13,030 nt of DNA from Bacillota bacterium (GTDB lineage Bacteria > Bacillota > Clostridia > Oscillospirales > Acutalibacteraceae): contig JAEZFF010000035.1 of NCBI GenBank assembly GCA_023417635.1, forward strand, positions 1-13,030. Reading direction: 5' to 3'. Positions within the stretch are counted from its first letter, which is position 1. Every line of letters starts with the position of its first letter. Position numbers and translations under genes: made by a program. The notes below the pieces were generated by a model. That model did not search any database and was not told where the DNA came from. It saw nothing but the letters and a program-made list of their open reading frames with translations. Below are positions 1-6,650 of the stretch, piece by piece.

Positions 1-882
1 CTCTTTTTCATCGGCAGGTGCATCTTCCAGTACAAGCTGGGTAAGAGTGCCGAAAGCCACCAATTCGCCGTGCATAACTTTTTCGCACTCTGTCAGTGCA
101 GTAAAACCGTTGTAAACGGAATGCGCTGTGGCGAGGCCTCCGTTGTCAGCTCCAACACCGCTTAGGTAAGTATTTGCTTCAACAATGGCTTCAAAAGCCG
201 GGGTGAGAACACCAAGCTCCGCAGACTTCTTTGCTTCGAACCCGTCTTCTTTTAGCGTTTCCCAGCAAAGTTTGCACAACGCCATGGCAGATTTTGAAAT
301 TCCGCCGTTTTCCAGGCTTGGCGCATTTGTTTTTTCACACATCCGTGCCTCAAAGTAGGTGCCGAGGGCGTCACCCATACCGGCAACAAGAAAGCGTACC
401 GGTGCGTTTACAATGATTCTGGAGTCAACAATAACGGCGTCTGGGTTCTTTGGGTAGAACAGATAGCTGCCAAAAGTTCCATTGTCGTTGTAAATAACTG
501 AAAGCCCAGTGCAAGGTGCATCAGTGGCACAGACAGTCGGTATTACGACAACCGGAAGATGCTCATAATACGCGGTCGCTTTTGCAGTGTCGATTGCGCT
601 GCCCCCGCCAATACCGCAGATAACATCAAAATTGCCGTCCTGTGCAATTTTTTGCATTTTTTTAATTTCACCGCTTGAGCTTTTTCCGCCGAAAATTTCA
701 AAATGCAGTTTAGCATCTTTGCCCGCAAAACTCTTTTCAATTTTTGGCTTTGCAGCTTTGCAGCCGCTTTTACTGCAAATAAACAGAAAGTTTTTGCCGA
801 GGTCTTTCACTTCATCGTAGAGCTGATAAAGTGAATCCGGCCCTTGAACATACTTGGATGGCGCTCTCATTAATTTCAGCAT
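1..882 (-). CDS. gldA: glycerol dehydrogenase, C-terminus outside window
   Basis: Iron-containing alcohol dehydrogenase superfamily member that closely resembles GldA, the cytoplasmic NAD-dependent, Zn-dependent enzyme converting glycerol to dihydroxyacetone. The 294 residues in the window start MLKLMRAPSKYVQG. They carry the NAD-binding GIGGGSAIDTAKA loop (about 90-102), the substrate-region segment PTVCATDAPC (115-124), and the three expected metal ligands: Asp171 in GMGDA, His254 in AHSVYNG and His271 in MHGE. GldA is usually about 365 residues, so roughly 70 C-terminal residues lie beyond position 1. The ATG at 882-880 is chosen because a GGAG lies 9 bases upstream on the minus strand and homology to GldA begins there. 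It is divergent from the cation ATPase. I see no convincing sigma-A promoter for it; a TATGAT-like hexamer occurs in the AT-rich upstream region, but without a good -35. Related 1,2-diol dehydrogenases are the alternative. Confidence 0.92.
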   Translation of the reverse strand, partial: MLKLMRAPSKYVQGPDSLYQLYDEVKDLGKNFLFICSKSGCKAAKPKIEKSFAGKDAKLHFEIFGGKSSSGEIKKMQKIAQDGNFDVICGIGGGSAIDTAKATAYYEHLPVVVIPTVCATDAPCTGLSVIYNDNGTFGSYLFYPKNPDAVIVDSRIIVNAPVRFLVAGMGDALGTYFEARMCEKTNAPSLENGGISKSAMALCKLCWETLKEDGFEAKKSAELGVLTPAFEAIVEANTYLSGVGADNGGLATAHSVYNGFTALTECEKVMHGELVAFGTLTQLVLEDAPADEKE

Positions 883-1064
883 AATTTCACACTCCGGTTT
901 TCATATTTTTCAATAGCTTTAGATTTTCCAAAACCAGTATATATCATACGGCAAATATAGTTATTTAAAATCTAGAATATTAGCAGATTCTATCCCGTAT
1001 AGCAGCAAAAATTTCGTTGGTATTTGCCTGTGGTGTTCATTCCGTCTGTGGCAGGAAAAGATTC

Positions 1065-1087
1065 TCAGAATTTTCTGAAAATTCTGA
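1065..1087. promoter_or_regulatory. 23-bp perfect inverted repeat abutting -35 box, probable operator
   Basis: Arms TCAGAATTTTC (1065-1075) and GAAAATTCTGA (1077-1087) are perfect reverse complements around a single T at 1076. The repeat ends on the base before the TTGACA -35 box of the ATPase promoter. That position suits a regulator acting on RNA polymerase at this promoter, or at a divergent gldA promoter. No T-run follows, so it is not an intrinsic terminator. I do not recognise it as a Fur, Zur, PerR or MntR box. The rest of the gap towards gldA (883-1064) is AT-rich and shows no gene. Confidence 0.6.
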
Positions 1088-1116
1088 TTGACAATAAGAG
1101 GTGAAACTGATAAACT
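1088..1116 (+). promoter_or_regulatory. sigma-A promoter of the riboswitch-ATPase unit
   Basis: A perfect -35 TTGACA (1088-1093), a 17-bp spacer and a -10 TAAACT (1111-1116, four of six consensus bases). Transcription would start near 1122-1124, which is where the riboswitch P1 stem begins. The leader to the ATPase start codon is about 157 bases. Confidence 0.75.
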
Positions 1117-1120
1117 GAGT

Positions 1121-1220
1121 ATGTTTGAGGGAGTAGTTTACGTACGTTTCGGCGTATGTGCCAAGTCAACATACATGGCCTTTATGGTCTGGCTTGTCTT
1201 AATGAACGAGACTCATGCAT
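1121..1220 (+). promoter_or_regulatory. yybP-ykoY manganese riboswitch aptamer
   Basis: The leader shows the hallmarks of the yybP-ykoY (Mn2+-sensing) riboswitch. The conserved GGGAGUAG is at 1129-1136, a GUCAACAUACA loop is near 1165-1175, and CGAGAC at 1207-1212 closes the core. Helices I can fold: P1 pairs 1121-1129 with 1212-1220 (eight of nine pairs). A hairpin pairs 1139-1146 with 1153-1160 (all eight positions pair). GCCA at 1160-1163 can pair with UGGC at 1190-1193, enclosing a small GGCC/GGUC hairpin (1177-1180 with 1186-1189). The class is known to sit before manganese exporters and P-type ATPases in Firmicutes, as here. Mn2+ binding should stabilise P1, whose 3' strand is also the 5' strand of the downstream terminator, giving an ON switch. 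The class call is strong; exact boundaries are approximate. Confidence 0.9.
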
Positions 1221-1254
1221 GGTTTTTTCAACTGTGCATGAGTCTTATTTTTTT
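1208..1254 (+). terminator. riboswitch expression platform (conditional terminator)
   Basis: AGACTCATGCA (1209-1219) pairs perfectly with TGCATGAGTCT (1235-1245), an 11-bp stem extendable by one G-U pair. It is followed by a T-rich tract (TTATTTTTTT, 1245-1254). The 5' arm overlaps the 3' strand of aptamer helix P1 (1212-1220), so the two structures exclude each other: aptamer folding should prevent termination. Confidence 0.9.
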
Positions 1255-1280
1255 GAAGATTCTGCCGAAAGGAGTATTTT

Positions 1281-3929
1281 ATGGATTATTATTTGGAAGG
1301 GCGAAAAAAAGTACTGGAGCACGTAAAAAGCGGAGAGGATGGTATCACGGATGCGCAGGCGGCAACACGCTTGAAATCCATTGGGAAAAACAAGCTTACG
1401 GAGCCGCCGAAGGATTCACTGGTAAAGCGCTTTTTTCAGGAACTCTGCGACCCAATGACACTCATCCTGATTGTTGCAGCCGTTATTTCCGCAGTAACGG
1501 CTTCCTATTCTCATGAGTCGTACGCAGATGTCGTTATTATCCTTACCGTTGTAATTGTTAATGCCGTACTTGGTGTCTTTCAGGAAAACAAAGCGGAAAA
1601 AGCAATTGAGGCATTAAAAGAGATGACGGCCGCAACTTCAAAGACTGTACGAAATGGTACTGTTGTTCCCGTAAAAAGTGAAGGCCTTGTTCCCGGTGAC
1701 GTGATTGTACTGGAAGCAGGCGACTCTATCCCGGCGGACTGCCGCATCTTAGAGAGCGCGAGTATGAGAATGGAAGAAGCGGCGCTTACAGGGGAATCGG
1801 TGCCTGTAGAAAAGACGACGGAAAAACTTGAACTGAACGGAGAAAAGTCGGTTTCTCTTGGTGACCGCCACAACATGGCCTATATGGGCAGCACAGTGGT
1901 TTACGGGCGTGGTCGGGCTGTAGTTGTTGAAACCGGTATGAATACCGAGATGGGGAAGATTGCGGATGCTCTGGCAAAAGCAAAACACAGTATGACTCCA
2001 TTGCAGATTAAGCTGAATCAGCTCAGTAAAGTCCTGACGTACCTTGTGGTTGGCATCTGCCTGTTTATGTTTGTTTTCAGCCTTATCAAAGAGGGGAACT
2101 TCAGCGGTCAGGTTGTTCTTGACACCTTCATGATTGCTGTGAGCCTTGCGGTTGCCGCAATTCCGGAAGGCCTTGCCGCCGTTGTAACAATAGTGCTTTC
2201 CATAGGAGTTACCAATATGTCGAAGCGCCACGCCGTAATTCGCAAACTGACGGCAGTGGAAACGCTTGGCTGTGCGCAGGTTATTTGTTCTGATAAAACA
2301 GGGACGCTTACGCAGAACAAAATGACAGTTGTTGACCATTATGGCAGTGACGAGAACAATCTGGCTGCAGCGCTTGCGCTCTGCAGCGATTCTGCCTTAG
2401 AACCGGATGGGAAAGTAACAGGCGAACCTACCGAGAATGCGCTTGTTGCGTATGCAGCCTCTCTTTCTTTAAAAAAGAACGAACTTGAGGAAAAAGCGCC
2501 GCGCGTGGGGGAAGCCCCGTTTGATTCCGGCAGGAAAATGATGTCCACCATACATCGAACGGAAAAGGGATATATCCAGTACACGAAAGGTGCGCCGGAT
2601 GTGCTTTTAAAGCGCTGCACCCAGGTGCTCGCAGACGGAAAAGCAGTGCCGTTGACGGAAAATTTGCGCAAAAAAATTGAGGAAGAAAACCACCGCATGA
2701 CGCACAAAGCATTGCGAGTACTTGGTGCGGCTTGCCGGGTTTACGGGCAGTGCCCAACAGCTTTTCAGCCGAAAGAACTGGAAAAAGATCTTGTGTTTAT
2801 TGGCCTTGTTGGCATGATTGACCCCATTCGGCCGGAAGTTGTAGATGCTGTAAAGGAATGCAAGACTGCTGGTATCCGGGTAAACATGATTACTGGTGAC
2901 CATAAGGATACCGCATCGGCGATTGCTTCTCAGCTTGGTATCCTGAGTGATCCATCGCAGGCGATAACTGGTGCTCAGCTTGATGACATCAGCGATGAAG
3001 AGCTTGAAAAATCCATAGAGCAATATTCGGTTTATGCCCGTGTTCAGCCGGAACATAAAGTCCGCATTGTGAATGCGTGGAAGAAGCATGGCATGGTAAC
3101 GGCTATGACGGGAGACGGCGTCAACGATGCCCCGTCCATTAAGAGTGCGGATATTGGCATCGGTATGGGAATTACAGGAACCGACGTAACAAAGAACGTT
3201 GCGGATATGGTTTTGGCAGATGACAATTTTGCTACCATTGTTTCCGCTATTGAAGAGGGCCGCCGGGTTTATGACAACATTCGAAAAACTATTCAATTTT
3301 TGCTTTCTTCCAACCTGGCCGAGGTTGTTGCGGTTTTTGCTGCAACTGTGCTTGGATTTACAATTTTGAAGCCGGCGCATTTGCTTTGGATTAACCTGAT
3401 TACAGACTGTTTCCCGGCTCTTGCACTGGGTATGGAACGGCAGGAAATTGGGTTGATGTCCCGCAGGCCGCGTGACTCTAAAGAGGGCATTTTTTCCGGC
3501 GGTGTAGGACCCGACATTGCTTACCAGGGCATTATGATTTCTATTGTTACACTTGCGGCCTACTTTATCGGCCATTTCATGGAAAACGGCGTGTGGGAAA
3601 TTGTAAACAGCCCGGATGGCATGACGATGGCTTTCCTTACGCTGTCTATGGCAGAAATTTTTCATTCCTTTAATATGCGGTCACAGCGCAGCTCTATTTT
3701 TCACTTGAATTATCAGAATAAAGCGTTGCTTGGTGCCATGCTTGGCTCACTTGTTATGACGTCTGTCGTTATTTATGTTCCGGCACTCTCCACAGCTTTC
3801 GGATTTGAAGAAATCTCAGCCGCTGAATATTTCACGGCGATGCTGCTTGCTTTCTCCGTTATCCCGATTGTTGAAATTGTAAAGCTCGCTCAGCGCAAAT
3901 ATGCAAAGGCGAACACACACAATAGCTGA
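1281..3929 (+). CDS. P2A-type cation-transporting ATPase, probable Mn2+ (or Ca2+/Mn2+) exporter
   Basis: An 882-residue membrane ATPase of the SERCA/PMR1-like P2A family, which exports divalent cations using ATP. It has an N-terminal cation-ATPase region, the actuator-domain motif TGES (170-173), phosphorylation site DKTGTLT with Asp338, nucleotide-domain KGAPD (436-440) and hinge motif TGDGVNDAP (610-618). Transport residues known from SERCA are conserved: PEGL in M4 (Glu296), N-x-x-E in M5 (Asn678, Glu681), N-L-I-T-D in M6 (Asn705, Thr708, Asp709) and an acidic AEIFHSF segment in M8. Both SERCA ion sites therefore look potentially intact. The start is set by AAAGGAG (1269-1275), six bases before the ATG. 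The upstream Mn2+ riboswitch points to manganese export, as described for lactococcal YoaB, but the protein alone reads equally well as a Ca2+ ATPase. It is monocistronic and convergent with the CadA gene. Confidence 0.95.
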   Translation: MDYYLEGRKKVLEHVKSGEDGITDAQAATRLKSIGKNKLTEPPKDSLVKRFFQELCDPMTLILIVAAVISAVTASYSHESYADVVIILTVVIVNAVLGVFQENKAEKAIEALKEMTAATSKTVRNGTVVPVKSEGLVPGDVIVLEAGDSIPADCRILESASMRMEEAALTGESVPVEKTTEKLELNGEKSVSLGDRHNMAYMGSTVVYGRGRAVVVETGMNTEMGKIADALAKAKHSMTPLQIKLNQLSKVLTYLVVGICLFMFVFSLIKEGNFSGQVVLDTFMIAVSLAVAAIPEGLAAVVTIVLSIGVTNMSKRHAVIRKLTAVETLGCAQVICSDKTGTLTQNKMTVVDHYGSDENNLAAALALCSDSALEPDGKVTGEPTENALVAYAASLSLKKNELEEKAPRVGEAPFDSGRKMMSTIHRTEKGYIQYTKGAPDVLLKRCTQVLADGKAVPLTENLRKKIEEENHRMTHKALRVLGAACRVYGQCPTAFQPKELEKDLVFIGLVGMIDPIRPEVVDAVKECKTAGIRVNMITGDHKDTASAIASQLGILSDPSQAITGAQLDDISDEELEKSIEQYSVYARVQPEHKVRIVNAWKKHGMVTAMTGDGVNDAPSIKSADIGIGMGITGTDVTKNVADMVLADDNFATIVSAIEEGRRVYDNIRKTIQFLLSSNLAEVVAVFAATVLGFTILKPAHLLWINLITDCFPALALGMERQEIGLMSRRPRDSKEGIFSGGVGPDIAYQGIMISIVTLAAYFIGHFMENGVWEIVNSPDGMTMAFLTLSMAEIFHSFNMRSQRSSIFHLNYQNKALLGAMLGSLVMTSVVIYVPALSTAFGFEEISAAEYFTAMLLAFSVIPIVEIVKLAQRKYAKANTHNS

Positions 3930-3949
3930 CAGGGGCTGCGTACAGGCAG

Positions 3950-3991
3950 AAAAAGGGCGGAAACTTCGACGATTCACCGAAGTTTCCGCCC
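3950..3991 (-). terminator. intrinsic terminator of the cadC-cadA unit
   Basis: A perfect 14-bp stem, GGGCGGAAACTTCG (3955-3968) with CGAAGTTTCCGCCC (3978-3991), and a 9-base loop. On the minus strand it is followed by five T residues (3954-3950), so it is a good terminator for the minus-strand gene ending at 4008. On the plus strand only AAATGTTAT follows, so it would be a weak terminator for the P2A ATPase ending at 3929, though no other hairpin serves that gene. Confidence 0.88.
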
Positions 3992-4007
3992 AAATGTTAT
4001 ATTGTAT

Positions 4008-5930
4008 TCAGCGGTTTGCAATGCGCAGAGTATTCAGTATGGCAATCATCGTAACGCCTACGTCACCGAATACGGCTTCCCACATCGTTGCCAAGCCGAA
4101 TGCCGCAAGTACTAGAATAGCGGCTTTTACAGCCAGAGCAAAAATGATGTTCTGCATCACAATAAGGTGTGTCCTTTTTGCCGTTTTAATTGCCTGTATC
4201 AACTTTGATGGTTCGTCGGTCATTAATACAATATCGGCGGCTTCAATAGCCGCGTCAGAACCAAGCCCGCCCATAGCAATGCCAACATCGGCACTTGCAA
4301 GCACGGGTGCATCATTGACTCCGTCGCCGACAAAAAGCAGCTTTTTGCGGTCATGCATTTCTTCGCGCAGCGCTTCCATTTTTTCGACTTTTTGCTGAGG
4401 AAGAAGGTTAGTATAGACTGTTTCAATGCCAAGTGTGTCTGCAGTGCTTTTGCCTGCAGAGGCGCTGTCACCGGTCAGCATGGCGGTGTGAACCCCAAAA
4501 TCATTCAGTTCATGGATAGTGCTGGCACTGTCCGCTTTTATTTCATCTGAAATTTGTATGGAACCCGCGAATTTTCCATCTACAGCGAGGTACACAAGGG
4601 TTCCATTTGCTGTAATTTCTCTGCAGTCAATTTTTTTATCCGCCATCAGGCTGTAGCTGCCTGCTAGAACATTTTTCCCGTCGACCTTTATGCACACTCC
4701 CTTGCCGGGAATTTCTTCACAGTCCGCAGTGCGTGAAGCATCCGGCCCTTTCCCATAAGCTTCGCGAATGGAAATGGCTATGGGGTGGGTGGAGTACTGT
4801 TCAGACTGAGCGGCGAAATCCAGCAGGCTCTTTTCATCCCAGCCAGGCTCCGCACTGATTTTCGTTACACGGAAAGTTCCTTTTGTTAATGTACCGGTTT
4901 TGTCAAAAACCACTGTGTCAACATGGTTCAGTGCTTCCAGATAATTGCCGCCTTTTATGAGGATTCCCTGCCGGGAAGCACTGCCTATACCCCCAAAAAA
5001 GCTAAGAGGAATTGAAATTACAAGTGCGCAGGGGCAGGAAACAACCAAAAACGTGAGTGCGCGGCTAATCCACTCGGAAAAAGATGCACCTGGTACGGTA
5101 AGCGGCGGGATAATAGCGAGGGCTAATGCAGCAAAAACCACGGTTGGAGTATAAATTTTTGCGAACTTTGTGATAAAGTTTTCGGTCGGAGCCTTTTTAC
5201 TGGCTGCATTCTGTACTAAATCGAGAATTTTTGAAACAGTTGATTCACCAAAAATTTTTGTGACCTTAACAGTCAGAACGCCGCTTTTGTTGATTGAGCC
5301 GGAAAGAATTTCACTTCCTGGCTTTACCGCGCGCGGAACGGATTCACCGGTAAGAGCGGATGTGTCGGCAAAAGAACGGCCTTCCACAACAATTCCATCC
5401 AGAGGGACCTTTTCACCAGGCTGCACCAGTATCAGGTCGCCGGGTTTTACATCTTCCGGTGAAACTTTTTTTATTTCATTGCCACATTTCAGGTTTGCAG
5501 AATCAGGGCGGATATTCATCAGTGAGGCTATCGACTTTTTTGAGCGGTCAACTGCGCGGTCCTCAAAAAATTCGCCGACGCGATAGAAAAGCATTACAGC
5601 GACGCCTTCACCGAACTCGCCAATACAGAAAGCGCCGATTGTTGCAACGCTCATTAGAAAATTTTCATCAAAAATTTGCCCGGCCAGAATGTGCCGTATG
5701 GCTTTCCAAACAATCTTTCCGCCTAGGATTAGATAGCTTGAAAGAAAAACTGCAATTTTTGCTGTGCTGGGAATTGGGAATAGCATCCCAATCAAAAACA
5801 GCGCTGTGCCAAGGACAAATGCTGCCATTTCGGCTTTGCTTTCTGCATCTTCTGTGGGGGCCGCTGTGGGCGCCGAGCAGCTTTTGCAGGGGATATTTTC
5901 CGGATTGCTGCGTGTTTCTTCGCTTTCCAT
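4008..5930 (-). CDS. cadA: P1B-2 heavy-metal ATPase (Zn2+/Cd2+/Pb2+ exporter), no HMA domain
   Basis: A 640-residue heavy-metal P-type ATPase that pumps soft divalent metals out of the cell. Motifs in order: actuator TGES (194-197), metal-binding CPC in the sixth helix (299-301, SCPCALVIS), phosphorylation site DKTGTLT (Asp343), nucleotide-domain His-Pro (382-383) and hinge GDGVND (535-540). Lys602 (ALAVKAA) and Asp623 (FGDVGVT) in the last two helices mark the Zn/Cd/Pb subclass. There is no N-terminal heavy-metal-associated (HMA) domain. About 30 soluble residues, with a lone CKSC pair (Cys15, Cys18), precede the first membrane segment. The ATG at 5930 is preferred over an upstream in-frame TTG at 5969: it has GGCGGGG five bases upstream, and the TTG lies inside the repressor operator. 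It follows the CadC-like repressor by 98 bases and ends in a strong terminator. The symbol is by analogy; ZntA is equally fitting. Confidence 0.94.
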   Translation of the reverse strand: MESEETRSNPENIPCKSCSAPTAAPTEDAESKAEMAAFVLGTALFLIGMLFPIPSTAKIAVFLSSYLILGGKIVWKAIRHILAGQIFDENFLMSVATIGAFCIGEFGEGVAVMLFYRVGEFFEDRAVDRSKKSIASLMNIRPDSANLKCGNEIKKVSPEDVKPGDLILVQPGEKVPLDGIVVEGRSFADTSALTGESVPRAVKPGSEILSGSINKSGVLTVKVTKIFGESTVSKILDLVQNAASKKAPTENFITKFAKIYTPTVVFAALALAIIPPLTVPGASFSEWISRALTFLVVSCPCALVISIPLSFFGGIGSASRQGILIKGGNYLEALNHVDTVVFDKTGTLTKGTFRVTKISAEPGWDEKSLLDFAAQSEQYSTHPIAISIREAYGKGPDASRTADCEEIPGKGVCIKVDGKNVLAGSYSLMADKKIDCREITANGTLVYLAVDGKFAGSIQISDEIKADSASTIHELNDFGVHTAMLTGDSASAGKSTADTLGIETVYTNLLPQQKVEKMEALREEMHDRKKLLFVGDGVNDAPVLASADVGIAMGGLGSDAAIEAADIVLMTDEPSKLIQAIKTAKRTHLIVMQNIIFALAVKAAILVLAAFGLATMWEAVFGDVGVTMIAILNTLRIANR

Positions 5931-5961
5931 AAGATCCCCGCCTCTTCTATAAAATGAATGA

Positions 5962-5977
5962 TTGAACAATTAATCAA
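5962..5977. promoter_or_regulatory. putative CadC/ArsR operator in front of cadA
   Basis: TTGAACAATTAATCAA is an imperfect palindrome (outer TTGA/TCAA). It matches 15 of 16 bases with the minus-strand sequence of the operator before the repressor gene (6423-6438). It lies about 30-45 bases upstream of the cadA start codon, in the gap between the two genes. This suggests a second promoter for cadA controlled by the same repressor. No strong -35/-10 pair is visible (the best is a weak TTGCTT with TTCAAT), so that promoter is unproven. Confidence 0.6.
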
Positions 5978-5982
5978 CTATT

Positions 5983-6033
5983 AAAGCAAAATAGCCTAAT
6001 AACTTTTTTCTGCAAAAAACAAAATGGCCTATT
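5983..6033. repeat. imperfect 18-bp direct repeat pair in the cadC-cadA gap
   Basis: AAAGCAAAATAGCCTAAT (5983-6000) and AAAACAAAATGGCCTATT (6016-6033) match at 15 of 18 bases and are 33 bases apart, close to three helical turns. The second copy overlaps the repressor stop codon (6031-6029). No function is assigned; it could be a regulatory site or a small local duplication. Confidence 0.5.
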
Positions 6034-6394
6034 CGGAAACATGGGCAAGGCCTTGGTCAAAAATGTTCTTTACATGGTCGTCGTCAAGAGAGTAATAAAC
6101 GACTTTTCCGTCGCGCCGATTTTTTATAAGTTTTGATTGCTTCAAAATACGAAGCTGATGTGAGATAGCAGACTTTGTCATGCCAAGCAATGCGGCAATG
6201 TCACATACACACATCTCAGACTCAAAAAGCGCACAAAGAATTTTTACCCTTGTAGAGTCACCAAAGACTTTGAACAAGTCTGCAAGGTCAAGCAAAGATT
6301 CTTCTTCGGGCATTTTTTTACGAACTTTTGCTACAGTTTCTTCGTGAATGACTGTGCAGTCGCATTTGTCTATATCGGGTATCAGAGGACTCAT
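6029..6394 (-). CDS. cadC: CadC/ArsR-SmtB family metal-sensing repressor
   Basis: A 121-residue winged-helix repressor that leaves DNA when it binds metal and so derepresses the downstream exporter. The recognition helix is about 70-85 (GMTKSAISHQLRIL), followed by the wing (NRRDGKVVYYSL, 92-103). Both metal sites known in CadC are present. The thiolate site is N-terminal Cys11/Cys13 plus Cys62/Cys64 in the MCVCD motif, which typically senses Cd/Pb. The C-terminal site is Asp105, His107, His118 and Glu121, with the CadC spacing. The open frame extends upstream to 6586, but the extra 64 residues would run across a consensus promoter and operator and have no family counterpart. The ATG at 6394, with GGCGG about 9 bases upstream, gives the normal CadC length. 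It is probably autoregulated and cotranscribed with cadA. Confidence 0.92.
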   Translation of the reverse strand: MSPLIPDIDKCDCTVIHEETVAKVRKKMPEEESLLDLADLFKVFGDSTRVKILCALFESEMCVCDIAALLGMTKSAISHQLRILKQSKLIKNRRDGKVVYYSLDDDHVKNIFDQGLAHVSE

Positions 6395-6414
6395 CGTTAT
6401 TCGCCGCCAATCGT

Positions 6415-6441
6415 TTGAACAATTGATTACTTGTTCAATTG
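6415..6441. promoter_or_regulatory. operator of the CadC-like repressor
   Basis: Two overlapping perfect inverted repeats: TTGAACAA (6415-6422) with TTGTTCAA (6431-6438), and CAATTGA (6420-6426) with TCAATTG (6435-6441), each with an 8-base spacer. The site covers the predicted transcription start (near 6437) of the minus-strand promoter, a position where a bound repressor would block initiation. Its minus-strand core recurs with one mismatch before cadA (5962-5977). Confidence 0.72.
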
Positions 6442-6443
6442 TT

Positions 6444-6471
6444 ATTATACTCGGGTTTTTGCTGTTGTCAA
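6444..6471 (-). promoter_or_regulatory. sigma-A promoter of the cadC-cadA unit
   Basis: On the minus strand, a perfect TTGACA (6471-6466), a 16-base spacer and a perfect TATAAT (6449-6444). Predicted start near 6437, giving a leader of about 43 bases to the repressor ATG. With both hexamers at consensus, the promoter should be strong unless repressed. Confidence 0.88.
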
Positions 6472-6564
6472 GCAATATCTTACGCATATTTGCGGGCAAT
6501 ATGAAATGTTTTTGCAGAAGTCTTACGAATGATTTGTCTATAATATTGAATTTTTCTGAAATAA

Positions 6565-6593
6565 TTGACAATAAAAATTTATGCAACTATAAT
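6565..6593 (+). promoter_or_regulatory. sigma-A promoter of the marR-ABC operon
   Basis: A perfect TTGACA (6565-6570), a 17-base spacer and a perfect TATAAT (6588-6593). Predicted start near 6600, about 50 bases before the MarR start codon. It is divergent from the cadC promoter; the roughly 90 bases between the two -35 boxes hold no gene, only a loosely repeated TCTTACGNAT (6478-6487 and 6521-6530). Confidence 0.88.
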
Positions 6594-6608
6594 GTTGAAC
6601 ATACAACA
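6593..6608. promoter_or_regulatory. putative MarR operator
   Basis: A palindrome with perfect 5-bp arms, TGTTG (6593-6597) and CAACA (6604-6608), around six bases. It overlaps the last base of the -10 box and the predicted transcription start. Size and position fit autorepression by the MarR protein encoded just downstream; assignment to that protein is inference. Confidence 0.55.
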
Positions 6609-6650
6609 GTTTGATATTCACCAATTTAAAAAGGGGGTGTTAACAAAAAG

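Noticed and set aside
1065..1087. The inverted repeat as a transcription terminator or heat-shock-like GAA/TTC element
   Set aside because: No T-run follows, it precedes a promoter, and the GAA/TTC element is a eukaryotic heat-shock motif; an operator is the simpler reading.
1088..1516. 142-residue plus-strand open frame across the leader and start of the P2A ATPase
   Set aside because: It covers the promoter, riboswitch and terminator and then overlaps the ATPase in another frame; no family resemblance or ribosome binding site.
2607..3665. 352-residue minus-strand open frame inside the P2A ATPase gene
   Set aside because: Antisense to a gene with complete family motifs; the translation has no recognisable domain and unusual composition (many His, Asn, Arg).
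5931..5969. TTG start adding 13 residues to CadA
   Set aside because: The TTG lies within the operator and lacks a good ribosome binding site, whereas the ATG at 5930 has one.
6395..6586. 64-residue N-terminal extension of the metal repressor
   Set aside because: It would be translated from upstream of a perfect promoter and across the operator, and CadC proteins are about 120 residues.
6593..6608. MarR-promoter palindrome as a third CadC operator because it contains TTGAACA
   Set aside because: Only seven bases match the metal-repressor operator and the rest diverges; the separate palindrome fits MarR better.
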